Below, in pieces: positions 34,075 to 43,051 of a stretch of 64,000 nucleotides of DNA. Made by a program: the position numbers and the translations under genes. Under the pieces are notes generated by a model. That model saw nothing but the letters and a program-made list of their open reading frames with translations, was not told the DNA's origin and did not search any database. Numbering within the stretch: the first letter of the stretch is position 1; every line of letters starts with the position of its first letter. This DNA is from Ostreibacterium oceani (GTDB lineage Bacteria; Pseudomonadota; Gammaproteobacteria; Cardiobacteriales; Ostreibacteriaceae), in the NCBI RefSeq assembly GCF_009362845.1, contig NZ_WHNW01000006.1, forward strand, positions 38,840 to 102,839. Direction: 5' to 3'.

Positions 34075-37000
34075 TGCTTCGTGCTCCTGTGGGGTCGAAA
34101 AATTGCGCAGAAACCACTTCAACCTCGACAGATTTTTTATCGACGGGTGAGGCGGCGTATAAGGTTTGTCCGAGCTTGTCTCTGCCGTCTATGCAATAAC
34201 CCAGCGCAATAAATTCGGATAAGCCGACCGACCAGGTTGTTGCGGTAATCCAACCCAAAGACGGTTGTGCATTTAAATGGTTCTCGGCGACAAGATGATA
34301 GCCAGGTGGGAAGCTATCGGTGTTATTTTTGCACCTAAAACCAACCAATTGATGCCGTCCTGTGCAATCGCTTAGCCGATTTTCGGCATAAAATTTACCG
34401 ATAAAGTCGGCTTTGTTGCGATTCATCATGCCATCCATGCCGAGCTGGTATAAATTGACTCGACCATCCATCTCGGCGTGTGTGATAAAGCCTTTTTCAA
34501 TACGCATGGCACCCATGGCTTCGGTACCATACGGGGTTAGGTTATCGTCTTTTCCTGCGGCGAGTAGCGTTTGCCAAAGCGTTTCTGCATAATTGGCAGC
34601 AATCATGACTTCGTACCCCAACTCCCCAGAGAACGAAATGCGCGCGATGCGGACCTTGATGCCGTTATTTTCTGTGTCGACAAAGCCCATAAAGGGCAGT
34701 GCGTCATTGCTGAAATCAACCTCGGTAAAAATACGCGCTAATACAGCACGGCTTTTGGGGCCTGCTGCCGCAATAACGGCCCATTGGTCGGTGGCGGTAT
34801 TGACATGGACCTGTAGCTCAGGCCAGACAATCTGTAACAAGTGCTCCATATGTTGTAGGACATTGGCCGCATACGCCGTCGTTGTGGTGATCAAAAATTC
34901 GTTATCACTGATGCGCATGACAGTGCCGTCATCAAAGGGGATGCCGTCTTCTCGCAGCATGAGACCATAGCGTATCTTGCCAATGGGGAGTTTTTTCATG
35001 CCATTGATGTAGAGGCGATTGACAAACTCAGCTGCGTCTGGACCTTGGACGCTAATTTTACCCAGTGTGGAGACGTCAATGATGCCCACGCCATCCCGAG
35101 TGGCTTTGGCTTCGCGTTTGTAGGCAATGGCTTTGGTGTCGGTGCTTGAGTTAGGGTAAAACTCAGGTCGTTGCCATAATCCGACGTCGGTAAAATGTGC
35201 GCCCATGGCTTGTTGCAAAGCAAACGTCGGAATGCGGCGGTGTGGTTTTAGTTTGTTGCCAATTTTATCGCCTGCCAAAACGCCCATCGTGACGGGTGTA
35301 TAGGGTGGGCGATAAGTGGTTGTGCCGATTTCGCTGATTGGTTTGCCTTGGTATAGCGACATCAACTTGAGGGCATTAAAATTGGCGAGTTTGCCTTGGT
35401 CGGTTGCCATGCCGAGAGTTGTGTAGCGTTTGGTGTGTTCGACAGAACGATAGCCTTCTGTGTTGGCGATGGCGATATCTTTGTTTGAGACATCGTGCTG
35501 AAAATCTACAAACGCTTTTTCATCGCATAATAAGACCTGCGGACGACTGTCGTGGTGTAGGTTGTTTTGTCTCAGTTGATTACCCGTTGACGGGGTTTTT
35601 ATCGCGCTATTTGCGCTCGCGATTTTATCGTCTAGCGCCCAGATTCCTGCCGCTGAGCCGATGGTTTTGCCGTGTATCTCCGTGTGTTCATCAATGACCA
35701 GTGCGTCAATCTCGCTATCGTAGTGTGGCTTATTACCCAGATGGCATTGCAAATTGACATTGGGTGTAAAGCCACCAGACATGGCCACTAGGTCACAGGG
35801 TAGCGTTTGTGCCTTATTGTCGTGTATGAATGTGACAGATTTGACTTGGTGGCGGCCGTGGGCAGATTGTATTTTGGCGTTGGGGATAACGGTGATACCG
35901 TGGTTTTTGGTATCAGCGGCGACATCACCCATGTCTTCGGCGCGGCGACTATCAATGACGGTGACGGTGACGTTTGTTAGGCGGCTAATTGCCTTTGCTA
36001 GTGCATACACACTGTCGTTGGTCGTGGCAATCACCACAGCCTGTGCGGGCATGACTGCATACTGCACGAGATAGGTTTGTAGGGCTTCTGCCAACATAAT
36101 GCCTGGCAGGTCATTATTTTTAAATAATAACGGGCGTTCGATTGCGCCTGTTGCGTAGATGACGTGGTCACTTTGAATTTTGTAGTAAACTTCCCTAGGT
36201 GTTTTGGGTGCTTTGGGTGCTTGCTGTGGGGTGTTGTCGCTGCCATTATTGCCACTGCCATTATTGTCGCTGCCATTGTTGTCATGATGGCCGTGGTCAT
36301 CGTAATGAATTTGTACAGCGCCAAAAACACCGTGGTCATAAGCGCCAAAAACAGTGGTTCGGGTATAGACAGAAATCGCGGGGTTTGCGTTAACGGCATC
36401 TAACAATTCATCGCGCTTTGTTGCCGTAGCTGCGCAAGTCGTCGCGTTTAAACGGCCACCGAGCACGGGGTGTTCATCGGCCAAAATGACCGTTTTGCCA
36501 GCGTTTGCATAGCCAATGGCAGCCGTCAGTCCTGAAATGCCGCTGCCGACAACCAGTACATCACAAAAACGATGATTGTGTTGGTAAGATGCCGTGTCAG
36601 GTGCATCGGCGGCTTTACCCAAGCCTGCCGCTCGGCGAATGAATTTTTCATACTGCATCCAGCCTGATAATCCTGGCCACATAAAGGTCTTGTAATAAAA
36701 TCCTGCCACCAATAGCGGAGATAATAAACGGTTAATCGCCATCACATCAAATCGCAAACTAGGCCAAGCATTTTGGCTTTTGGCCGTGAGTTGGTCGCTA
36801 ATCGGCACCATGGTCATGCGAGTGTTGGGGGCTTTGTTGCCGCCAGTATTGAGTTCGACCAGCGCATTGGGCTCCATTGATCCTGCGGTCACGATGCCGC
36901 GCGGGCGGTGATATTTAAAACTGCGACCGACTAAATGGACACCGTTGGCAAGCAAAGCCGAGGCAAGCGTATCGCCTGCAAATCCTTGGTAGGCTTTGCC

Positions 37001-37075
37001 ATCAAAATAAAAAGTCATGGGGCAATCACGGTTAATTAGCCCGCCCTCTGACAGACGAAATGGTTGTTGGCTCAT
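34067..37075 (-). CDS. soxA: Sarcosine oxidase alpha subunit
   Basis: 1002 residues. The N-terminal domain (RLSEGGLINRDCPMTFYFDG, KYHRPRGIVTAGSMEPNALV) is the 2Fe-2S ferredoxin-like module that lacks the cluster. A Rossmann NAD site follows (VVGSGISGLTAAIGYANAGK), and the C-terminal third is a GCV_T/aminomethyltransferase fold (IDVSTLGKISVQGPDAAEFV, LGYEVMIAANYAETLWQ) that takes the methyl group onto tetrahydrofolate. Sarcosine plus oxygen and THF gives glycine, peroxide and 5,10-methylene-THF. A low-complexity insert (DNNGSDNNGSGNNGSDN) lies near residue 255-275, made by a 15-nt tandem repeat. The start overlaps soxD by 4 nt. Confidence 0.96.
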   Translation of the reverse strand: MSQQPFRLSEGGLINRDCPMTFYFDGKAYQGFAGDTLASALLANGVHLVGRSFKYHRPRGIVTAGSMEPNALVELNTGGNKAPNTRMTMVPISDQLTAKSQNAWPSLRFDVMAINRLLSPLLVAGFYYKTFMWPGLSGWMQYEKFIRRAAGLGKAADAPDTASYQHNHRFCDVLVVGSGISGLTAAIGYANAGKTVILADEHPVLGGRLNATTCAATATKRDELLDAVNANPAISVYTRTTVFGAYDHGVFGAVQIHYDDHGHHDNNGSDNNGSGNNGSDNTPQQAPKAPKTPREVYYKIQSDHVIYATGAIERPLLFKNNDLPGIMLAEALQTYLVQYAVMPAQAVVIATTNDSVYALAKAISRLTNVTVTVIDSRRAEDMGDVAADTKNHGITVIPNAKIQSAHGRHQVKSVTFIHDNKAQTLPCDLVAMSGGFTPNVNLQCHLGNKPHYDSEIDALVIDEHTEIHGKTIGSAAGIWALDDKIASANSAIKTPSTGNQLRQNNLHHDSRPQVLLCDEKAFVDFQHDVSNKDIAIANTEGYRSVEHTKRYTTLGMATDQGKLANFNALKLMSLYQGKPISEIGTTTYRPPYTPVTMGVLAGDKIGNKLKPHRRIPTFALQQAMGAHFTDVGLWQRPEFYPNSSTDTKAIAYKREAKATRDGVGIIDVSTLGKISVQGPDAAEFVNRLYINGMKKLPIGKIRYGLMLREDGIPFDDGTVMRISDNEFLITTTTAYAANVLQHMEHLLQIVWPELQVHVNTATDQWAVIAAAGPKSRAVLARIFTEVDFSNDALPFMGFVDTENNGIKVRIARISFSGELGYEVMIAANYAETLWQTLLAAGKDDNLTPYGTEAMGAMRIEKGFITHAEMDGRVNLYQLGMDGMMNRNKADFIGKFYAENRLSDCTGRHQLVGFRCKNNTDSFPPGYHLVAENHLNAQPSLGWITATTWSVGLSEFIALGYCIDGRDKLGQTLYAASPVDKKSVEVEVVSAQFFDPTGARSNG
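36239..36283. repeat. 15-nt tandem repeat inside soxA
   Basis: Three copies of a GCTGCCATTATTGTC-like unit (36239-36253, 36254-36268, 36269-36283). On the coding strand they encode the NGSDN/NGSGN repeats of the insert. Confidence 0.9.
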
Positions 37076-37365
37076 GAAGTTTGCTCCTTTGACTGGGGGG
37101 CGGCATAAAAATCATCGGGCGTATTAACGGCCATGATTTCATGGGTTTTGATGTGTCTTGTCACCACAATAAACTGTCGGCAGCCGCTGAGGTGCTGCCA
37201 TAATTCATGGTGCGCTTCGATACCATTTTCGCGCAAATAAACATACGCTTGCCATGCGTCGGCATTTTCTGCGTTTGCACCTGTAGGGCGGCGGATGGTC
37301 GCATCCCCTTCATAAGAAAATTCGCTGCTATAGCGCTTACCACAATAAGGACAATGGATAATCAT
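37072..37365 (-). CDS. soxD: Sarcosine oxidase delta subunit
   Basis: 97 residues, the normal size. Zinc ligands are visible in IIHCPYCGKRYSSEFSYEGD; WQAYVYLRENGIEAHHELWQ and HLSGCRQFIVVTRHIKTHEI complete the family pattern. It lies between soxB and soxA, with soxA overlapping its stop by 4 nt. Confidence 0.96.
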   Translation of the reverse strand: MIIHCPYCGKRYSSEFSYEGDATIRRPTGANAENADAWQAYVYLRENGIEAHHELWQHLSGCRQFIVVTRHIKTHEIMAVNTPDDFYAAPQSKEQTS

Positions 37366-37469
37366 ATTTGAACTCTATTTTCTGGTTTGTTTTTTAAATT
37401 GTTGTGTCATGTAAAGGTGTGCTATTACTAGTGCTTGTTTATTACTGGTATTTATTACTAGCGCATGTT

Positions 37470-38723
37470 TTAGTGCAGTTTTGGCACAGGACCTTTGCCA
37501 TTTTCATCAATGCTCAGTCCTAATTCAAATCGATTTAAGCGCAATCCCGCGTTAATTTCGTGGACGTCGCCCGTGGCAATGGTATGGGCAAACGCCCAGC
37601 CTGATGCAGGCGTGGCTTTAAACCCGCCATAACACCACCCTGCGTTGACAAATAAGCCGTCAACAGGAGATTTGTCAATAATAGGCGAGCCATCCATCGA
37701 CATATCCATAATGCCACCCCACGAACGCAACAGGCGCAGTCGCGACATCTGCGGGAACATCTGTAGCGCCAACGCAGAGACATCTTCGACCACAGGCAAG
37801 TTGCCGCGTTGGGCATAACTGTTGTACATATCTAAATCGCCACCAAAGACAAGGCTGCCTTTGTCGGATTGCGAAATATAGCAATGCCCAGCACCGTAAG
37901 TGACCACGGTATCTAAAAAGGGCTTGATGGACTCGGTCACAAAGGCCTGCAGCACATGCGACTCGATGGGCAGTCGAAACCCTGCTTTTTCGGCCAAAAT
38001 AGAGCTAGAACCCGCGACCGCCATACCGAGCTTGGCCGCGCGAATATCGCCGCGGTTGGTGTGTACGCCGACAATGCGGTTGTTCTCACGAATAAAGCCA
38101 GTGACTTCGCATTGCTGGATTAAATCAACCCCAAAGGCATCGGCTGCACGTGCATAACCCCAAGCAACGGCATCGTGGCGGGCAGTTCCGCCGCGTCGCT
38201 GTAAAATGCCGCCGTGTATGGGAAATCGTTCGTTATCTAGGTTAATCCCTGGGACAAAGGATTTGACCGCGTCACGATTGAGTAATTCGGCATCGACCCC
38301 TTGCAGGCGCATCGCGTTGGCACGGCGACGAAAGCCATCCAATTGTCCCGAGGTATGTGCCAAATTCAACACGCCACGGCTAGAAAACATGACGTTATAG
38401 TTTAAATCAAGGGAGAGTTTTTCCCATAGTTTCATGCCGAATTCATAAAACACATTGTTTTCGGGTAATAAATAATTAGAGCGCACAATCGTGGTGTTGC
38501 GGCCGACGTTGCCGCCGCCTAGGTAGCCTTTTTCAATCACGGCAACATTGGTAATGCCATGATTTTTAGCTAAATAGTACGCCGTGGCCAGCCCATGCCC
38601 GCCGCCACCGATGATAATGACATCGTAGTGGGATTTGGGGGTTGGGTTGCGCCACGCTTGTTGCCAGTTTTTGTGCTGGCTAAATGCCTGTTTAATCAAT
38701 GATAACGCGGAATATTTTTGCAT
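37470..38723 (-). CDS. soxB: Sarcosine oxidase beta subunit
   Basis: 417-residue FAD/FMN flavoprotein where sarcosine is oxidised. FAD binding is by VIIIGGGGHGLATAYYLAKN; YLGGGNVGRNTTIVRSNYLL, GGILQRRGGTARHDAVAWGY and GWCYGGFKATPASGWAFAHT are characteristic. It is the first gene of soxBDAG; the gap to soxD (104 nt) holds loosely repeated TTATTACTAG-type units. glyA, folD and purU, often linked to this operon, are not here. Confidence 0.97.
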   Translation of the reverse strand: MQKYSALSLIKQAFSQHKNWQQAWRNPTPKSHYDVIIIGGGGHGLATAYYLAKNHGITNVAVIEKGYLGGGNVGRNTTIVRSNYLLPENNVFYEFGMKLWEKLSLDLNYNVMFSSRGVLNLAHTSGQLDGFRRRANAMRLQGVDAELLNRDAVKSFVPGINLDNERFPIHGGILQRRGGTARHDAVAWGYARAADAFGVDLIQQCEVTGFIRENNRIVGVHTNRGDIRAAKLGMAVAGSSSILAEKAGFRLPIESHVLQAFVTESIKPFLDTVVTYGAGHCYISQSDKGSLVFGGDLDMYNSYAQRGNLPVVEDVSALALQMFPQMSRLRLLRSWGGIMDMSMDGSPIIDKSPVDGLFVNAGWCYGGFKATPASGWAFAHTIATGDVHEINAGLRLNRFELGLSIDENGKGPVPKLH

Positions 38724-39056
38724 ACGTTTTGCGAGGTTGTAAAGTGGATTAAATCGAATACGCTCAACATATCACGACTATGCGATGATATCTAGTGCAA
38801 TGCTTTATTTTTTTAAAAAGCGTCGCATTTGTTGTATTTTTATGCTTATCACCCAGTATGTGAGTCAGTATGTCGCCCAGCATGTCGCCCAGTATATGGT
38901 TCGTATCTGAATCAGCGTGGTAATCAGGTGGCAATCAGGTGGCGGCTGGTTTGTTAGGCGCGGCTGATGGCTGCGTTAATCATTTTGTTGACAGTTGATG
39001 CAAAAGATACTTGACAGCCTAGGCATAAATGTTGATAATCTTTGCTTCTCAAAGTT
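38724..39056. other. Intergenic region upstream of soxB and tRNA-Met
   Basis: No gene is seen. A 13-nt repeat built around ATGTCGCCCAG is doubled near 38869-38895, and GGTAATCAGGTGGCAATCAGG repeats lie near 38920. The right end carries the tRNA-Met promoter. Confidence 0.75.
39011..39039 (+). promoter_or_regulatory. Strong sigma-70 promoter for tRNA-Met
   Basis: Consensus TTGACA (39011-39016), a 17-nt spacer and GATAAT (39034-39039), 17 nt upstream of the mature tRNA. Confidence 0.85.
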
Positions 39057-39133
39057 GGCTATGTAGCTCAGTTGGTTAGAGCACATCACTCATAATGATG
39101 GGGTCACTAGTTCGAATCTAGTCATAGCCACCA
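39057..39133 (+). tRNA. tRNA-Met (CAT), elongator type
   Basis: 77 nt including the encoded CCA. The acceptor GGCTATG pairs with CATAGCC, the anticodon stem CATCA/TGATG encloses CTCATAA with anticodon CAT, and the T-loop TTCGAAT is standard. The sequence is close to E. coli elongator tRNA-Met (GGCTACG acceptor, identical anticodon arm), not to initiator tRNA or tRNA-Ile2. Confidence 0.98.
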
Positions 39134-39185
39134 ATTCCATGTGACATCATTCTACCTACAGACGCTGATTTAATATTTAGTAGTC

Positions 39186-39268
39186 CCTGTTCTAGTCGTT
39201 TTCCCTGTTCTAGTCGTTTCCGTTTTTATCTGTACCTACTTTTACCTGCCCTTATACCTGCCCTTATC
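39186..39268. repeat. Short tandem repeats behind tRNA-Met
   Basis: CCCTGTTCTAGTCGTTTT is doubled near 39185-39220 and ACCTGCCCTTAT is doubled near 39244-39268. No clear terminator is seen. Confidence 0.8.
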
Positions 39269-39404
39269 TACTTATTTTTAAATGACTAAAAAGTAGTCCC
39301 AAGTGCTTATTTAAATTGCTTTGCTTTTTTTTTGTGCTATTATTGACAGCAAAATTTTTAAACGGGAATCATGCCGGGAATAACTACAAGAGGAGTAAGG
39401 TAAA

Positions 39405-40715
39405 GTGTTTCAAATGAATGATAAAAAAGTAGATCAGGGAATAGATAGTCTGGCTGGCACATTGACCTATCAATTAAAATATCAATTAAAATGGATGTTG
39501 TGGGTGCTGATGATTGTGTGCTCAGCATTCTCAGGTGCAGCAATGGCGCAGCAGCGCGTGTTGATTTTGGCCACCGATAACGTTGGATTGACAGCGGTGC
39601 AGACGACTGATTTTGTCAACGGTGTGACCAATGCGCAAAACGAGTTTGCCGCAGTCGTGGGGGCGGCCAATGTCACCACGCTATCGATTTTAAATACGCC
39701 AGGTGCCGTGACGGCCAGTACTTTTACGGATGCGCCAGGACCTTATGATGTGGTGATTACCATGGCAGCCTACAAAAGTATCGATACGGGTAACTGGGCG
39801 CAAATCAATGCAGCGATTCAGAATAAACTCGCCAAAAGCTTTATCATGTTTAATGATGGGTGTTGTGCGACCAACGTCGTTGCGCTGATGCGCGATACAA
39901 TCAACAGTGCTACAGGCTTTTCCGTGGCATTAGGGCCTCCCCGTGGCATAATTTTTGATAGCCCGTTGAATACATCCATCCCGGTTTCTGCGAGTTTTGC
40001 CGGGCTAGACCCGCTTAAATTAGGCGTTACTACCGATTTAAATGATGTGCCCGCGGCGAATGCGCTTTATCTAGCACCTGGTGCGGTAATACCGCCCGTT
40101 GGCGACCCACTCGATAATGTCTCTGGGGTGTTTGTGCCCGAGAGCCAGTCGTATGCAGGGGCTGGGGCGTGTCTATTTGGCGTGGTTGATGCATCTTTAC
40201 TTACTTCAGTAGCTCCTGTTTACCCTGCAAACCAAGGAAAAATCGCCCCCGCATTCTTGGATGCGGTGAATAACTCGTGTACGGCAGGCGGATTGCGAGT
40301 TACCGTGAGTCTATTAAATGCGCCTGTTGAGGGTGTGGCTGGGGATTATGAATTTTCGGTGAATTGTGAGACCCCTACAGCGACATACCCTGCGACGGTG
40401 ACATTGGCGTTGAATCAATTGGCAAATAGTGTCAGTGTGCCTGTGCCAAGTGGTTCGACAAACTGTACGGTGTCACAAACCAGTCGTCCAACAGCGCCTG
40501 CGGGTTCGAGTTGGTTGGCACCGGATTATACCCAGCCCCCCAATCCTGTGCCTGTATTAGGGGCGACAGCAGAGATTCGCAATGAAATCCGTGCCTCGAA
40601 TGCTAACCTGTCACCGATACCCGTTGCTAATTGGTTATCTTTGTTGGTGTTGGTTGTTCTGTCTGCGTTATCGGTTTATGGATTGCGATATTGGTTGCGG
40701 ATAAGTTCGAGCTAA
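39405..40715 (+). CDS. Secreted protein with IPTL-CTERM-like sorting tail
   Basis: 436 residues, start at GTG 39405 because AGGAG lies about 9 nt upstream (ATG 39414 is the alternative). A long N-region and a hydrophobic core end at GAAMA, giving a mature start at QQRVLIL. The N-terminal half (about 50-230) looks like an alpha/beta fold and contains a CC pair (NDGCCATN). A beta domain follows at about 290-375 that resembles a DUF5979/prealbumin-like repeat (VTVSLLNAPVEGVAGDYEFS, two Cys). The end is SPIPVANWLSLLVLVVLSAL, then a basic tail GLRYWLR. This IPxxxW-helix-Arg layout is that of IPTL-CTERM tails handled by an exosortase. Function unknown; it is probably cell-surface. Confidence 0.7.
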   Translation: MFQMNDKKVDQGIDSLAGTLTYQLKYQLKWMLWVLMIVCSAFSGAAMAQQRVLILATDNVGLTAVQTTDFVNGVTNAQNEFAAVVGAANVTTLSILNTPGAVTASTFTDAPGPYDVVITMAAYKSIDTGNWAQINAAIQNKLAKSFIMFNDGCCATNVVALMRDTINSATGFSVALGPPRGIIFDSPLNTSIPVSASFAGLDPLKLGVTTDLNDVPAANALYLAPGAVIPPVGDPLDNVSGVFVPESQSYAGAGACLFGVVDASLLTSVAPVYPANQGKIAPAFLDAVNNSCTAGGLRVTVSLLNAPVEGVAGDYEFSVNCETPTATYPATVTLALNQLANSVSVPVPSGSTNCTVSQTSRPTAPAGSSWLAPDYTQPPNPVPVLGATAEIRNEIRASNANLSPIPVANWLSLLVLVVLSALSVYGLRYWLRISSS

Positions 40716-40959
40716 GGTAACGCGATTAGCAATAATGGCAGATTGTTGAAAAATCAGCATCAGAAAGTTAGCATAGACAAATAAGCATAAGATAACGATT
40801 GTCTGAATGGGTAAGTGTCGGTAAAATAGCGTCATCAATTCATGCAATGATGACGATTTTTCGACACAGTTTATCGACACATTTCATCGATACGCTTTGA
40901 CGGTAAACTGACACCATCAGCCCGTAAAGACAAACCATAAAAACAAACCAAAGACATTT

Positions 40960-42006
40960 ATGCTGTATACCGCGCTACGACCACTACTGTTTAGCTTAGA
41001 CCCTGAAAAAGCCCATCATTTGGCGTTGAATTCGTTGGATAAACTGGCGTGCGTGCTGCCTAAGCCAAATCTTGAGACGGATCCTGTCACGGTGATGGGC
41101 TTGCGTTTTCCTAATCGTGTCGGGTTGGCAGCGGGGTTGGATAAAGATGGCGCGCATGTGGCCAGCCTTGCTAAATTTGGGTTTGGGTTTATTGAGGTCG
41201 GCACGGTCACGCCACTGCCACAATCAGGCAACCCTAAGCCGCGTTTATTTAGGTTACCCAGTCAACAGGCGTTAATTAATCGTATGGGGTTTAATAATCA
41301 CGGTGCGAAACAGTTGGTTGACAATGTCAGCCGTGTGCAGTTTGACGGGATACTGGGTGTGAATATCGGAAAAAATAAAGCAACCGCCGCCGATGCGGCA
41401 CTCACCGACTATATAACCGCACTCAAAACGGTCTACCCTGTGGCGGATTATATTACCGCGAATATTTCTAGCCCCAATACACCAGGGCTGCGTTCGCTGC
41501 AAGACACCGATAGTATCAAGGTGTTGATTGACTTATTAAAAGAAACGCAGTCTCAACTCAGCCAAGATTACGGCTATAAACCCATCGTACTAAAAATTGC
41601 CCCCGATTTTTCAGAAGCCGCGTTGCTTGAGTTGGCGCAAATTTTTAAAGCCAGTGCGATTGATGGTGTAATTGCAACCAATACCACCATTGATAAATCT
41701 GCCGTGTCACACTTGCCTCACGGTGATGAAGCGGGTGGGTTGTCAGGCCGTCCACTGACGGCGCAATCGACACAGGTCATTAAGACCTTATCCAGTGTGT
41801 TGGCTGGGAATGTGCCTATTATTGGCGTTGGCGGTATTATGTCTCGTGCCGATGCTGAGGAAAAAATTCAAGCAGGTGCTAGCTTAGTCCAATTATACAC
41901 AGGGCTAATTTACCAAGGGCCACAGTTGATTAGCAGTTTGGTGAATGAGCCATTCACCCCATCTGCGCCATCTGCACCATCTGCGTCATCTGCAGCGACC
42001 CACTAG
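40960..42006 (+). CDS. pyrD: Dihydroorotate dehydrogenase (quinone), class 2
   Basis: Membrane-associated enzyme of pyrimidine synthesis that passes electrons to quinones. 348 residues: N-terminal amphipathic region MLYTALRPLLFSLDPEKAHH, FMN site NRVGLAAGLDKDGAHVASLA, active-site serine in ITANISSPNTPGLRSLQ, and C-terminal PIIGVGGIMSRADAEEKIQA. The last 15 residues (SAPSAPSASSAATH) are an extension built from a 9-nt tandem repeat and are absent from the family. kdsD starts 22 nt after the stop. Confidence 0.97.
   Translation: MLYTALRPLLFSLDPEKAHHLALNSLDKLACVLPKPNLETDPVTVMGLRFPNRVGLAAGLDKDGAHVASLAKFGFGFIEVGTVTPLPQSGNPKPRLFRLPSQQALINRMGFNNHGAKQLVDNVSRVQFDGILGVNIGKNKATAADAALTDYITALKTVYPVADYITANISSPNTPGLRSLQDTDSIKVLIDLLKETQSQLSQDYGYKPIVLKIAPDFSEAALLELAQIFKASAIDGVIATNTTIDKSAVSHLPHGDEAGGLSGRPLTAQSTQVIKTLSSVLAGNVPIIGVGGIMSRADAEEKIQAGASLVQLYTGLIYQGPQLISSLVNEPFTPSAPSAPSASSAATH
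41959..41994 (+). repeat. 9-nt tandem repeat at the 3' end of pyrD
   Basis: Four copies of CCATCTGCG (the second, third and fourth with one or two changes) add the tripeptide Pro/Ser-Ser-Ala several times to the PyrD C-terminus. Confidence 0.92.
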
Positions 42007-42028
42007 CGTATCGTATCGCCTATCTCGT

Positions 42029-43006
42029 ATGTCTATCTATCAAACACAAGCAAAAAAAACCCTACAAATAGAAGCCGCTGCGATTACCGACTTGATTGAA
42101 CGCATCGATGATGACTTTGATGCGGCGTGTGAATTATTGCTTGGTGTATCCAGTCGGGTGGTGGTCATTGGCATGGGGAAATCAGGACATATCGGCAGCA
42201 AAATTGCCGCAACGCTTGCAAGCACAGGCACGCCTGCGTTTTTTGTCCACCCTGCGGAAGCCAGCCACGGGGATTTGGGCATGATTACCCCCCAAGACGC
42301 TGTTTTAGCGTTGTCTTATTCAGGTGAAACCGATGAGGTGCTGGCGATTTTACCCATCATCAAACGTCAAAGCGTCCCCTTGGTTGCCATGACAGGCAAT
42401 CCACAATCAACGCTGGCCAAACAAGCCGACGTACACTTGGATATTTCTGTGGCGAAAGAAGCCTGTCCACTTAATTTAGCCCCGACAGCAAGCTCGACAG
42501 CGACGTTGGCGCTAGGCGATGCGTTAGCCGTTGCGATGCTACAGGCCAAAGGCTTTAATGCTGAAGATTTTGCGCGTTCACACCCTGGCGGTAAATTAGG
42601 TAAAAAATTGCTCACATTTACGTGCGACATTATGCGAACAAGCGATGAAATACCGATGGCCAGTCCAGAAACGACGTTATTAGATACGGTCATGGTGATG
42701 TCGCAAGGGGGGATGGGGTTTGTTATTATCGTGGATTTAGCACATCAGGTTATGGGGGTGTTTACCGATGGCGATTTGCGGCGTGTACTAAACAAACAAC
42801 GTGGTGGCGCGATTGATTTGTCGGCAATGTGCTTGGCCGATTATATGCAAAACGCAGCAACTGTGATTGAAGAGACGACGTTGGCGGCTGAGGCATTGCA
42901 ATTAATGGAAGTGCGGCGAATTTCTGCGTTGCCTGTGGTGGATGCGAATCAACGGCTTGTCGGGGCAATGAATATGCATGATTTGCTACGCGCTGGAATT
43001 GCCTAA
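42029..43006 (+). CDS. kdsD: D-arabinose-5-phosphate isomerase
   Basis: Converts ribulose-5-phosphate to arabinose-5-phosphate, the first step to Kdo for LPS. From ATG 42029 (MSIYQTQ) the protein has 325 residues, the normal length; the upstream in-frame start at 41945 lies inside pyrD. SIS domain: GMGKSGHIGSKIAATLASTG, HPAEASHGDLGMITPQDAVL, LALSYSGETDEV, and HPGGKLGKKLL. Two CBS domains follow (about 205-325; VMGVFTDGDLRRVLN). It is followed by kdsC and lpt genes. Confidence 0.97.
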   Translation: MSIYQTQAKKTLQIEAAAITDLIERIDDDFDAACELLLGVSSRVVVIGMGKSGHIGSKIAATLASTGTPAFFVHPAEASHGDLGMITPQDAVLALSYSGETDEVLAILPIIKRQSVPLVAMTGNPQSTLAKQADVHLDISVAKEACPLNLAPTASSTATLALGDALAVAMLQAKGFNAEDFARSHPGGKLGKKLLTFTCDIMRTSDEIPMASPETTLLDTVMVMSQGGMGFVIIVDLAHQVMGVFTDGDLRRVLNKQRGGAIDLSAMCLADYMQNAATVIEETTLAAEALQLMEVRRISALPVVDANQRLVGAMNMHDLLRAGIA

Positions 43007-43051
43007 AATGAATCAAAAAGATAATATGATTAATCAGCAGGATAGCGAGCA

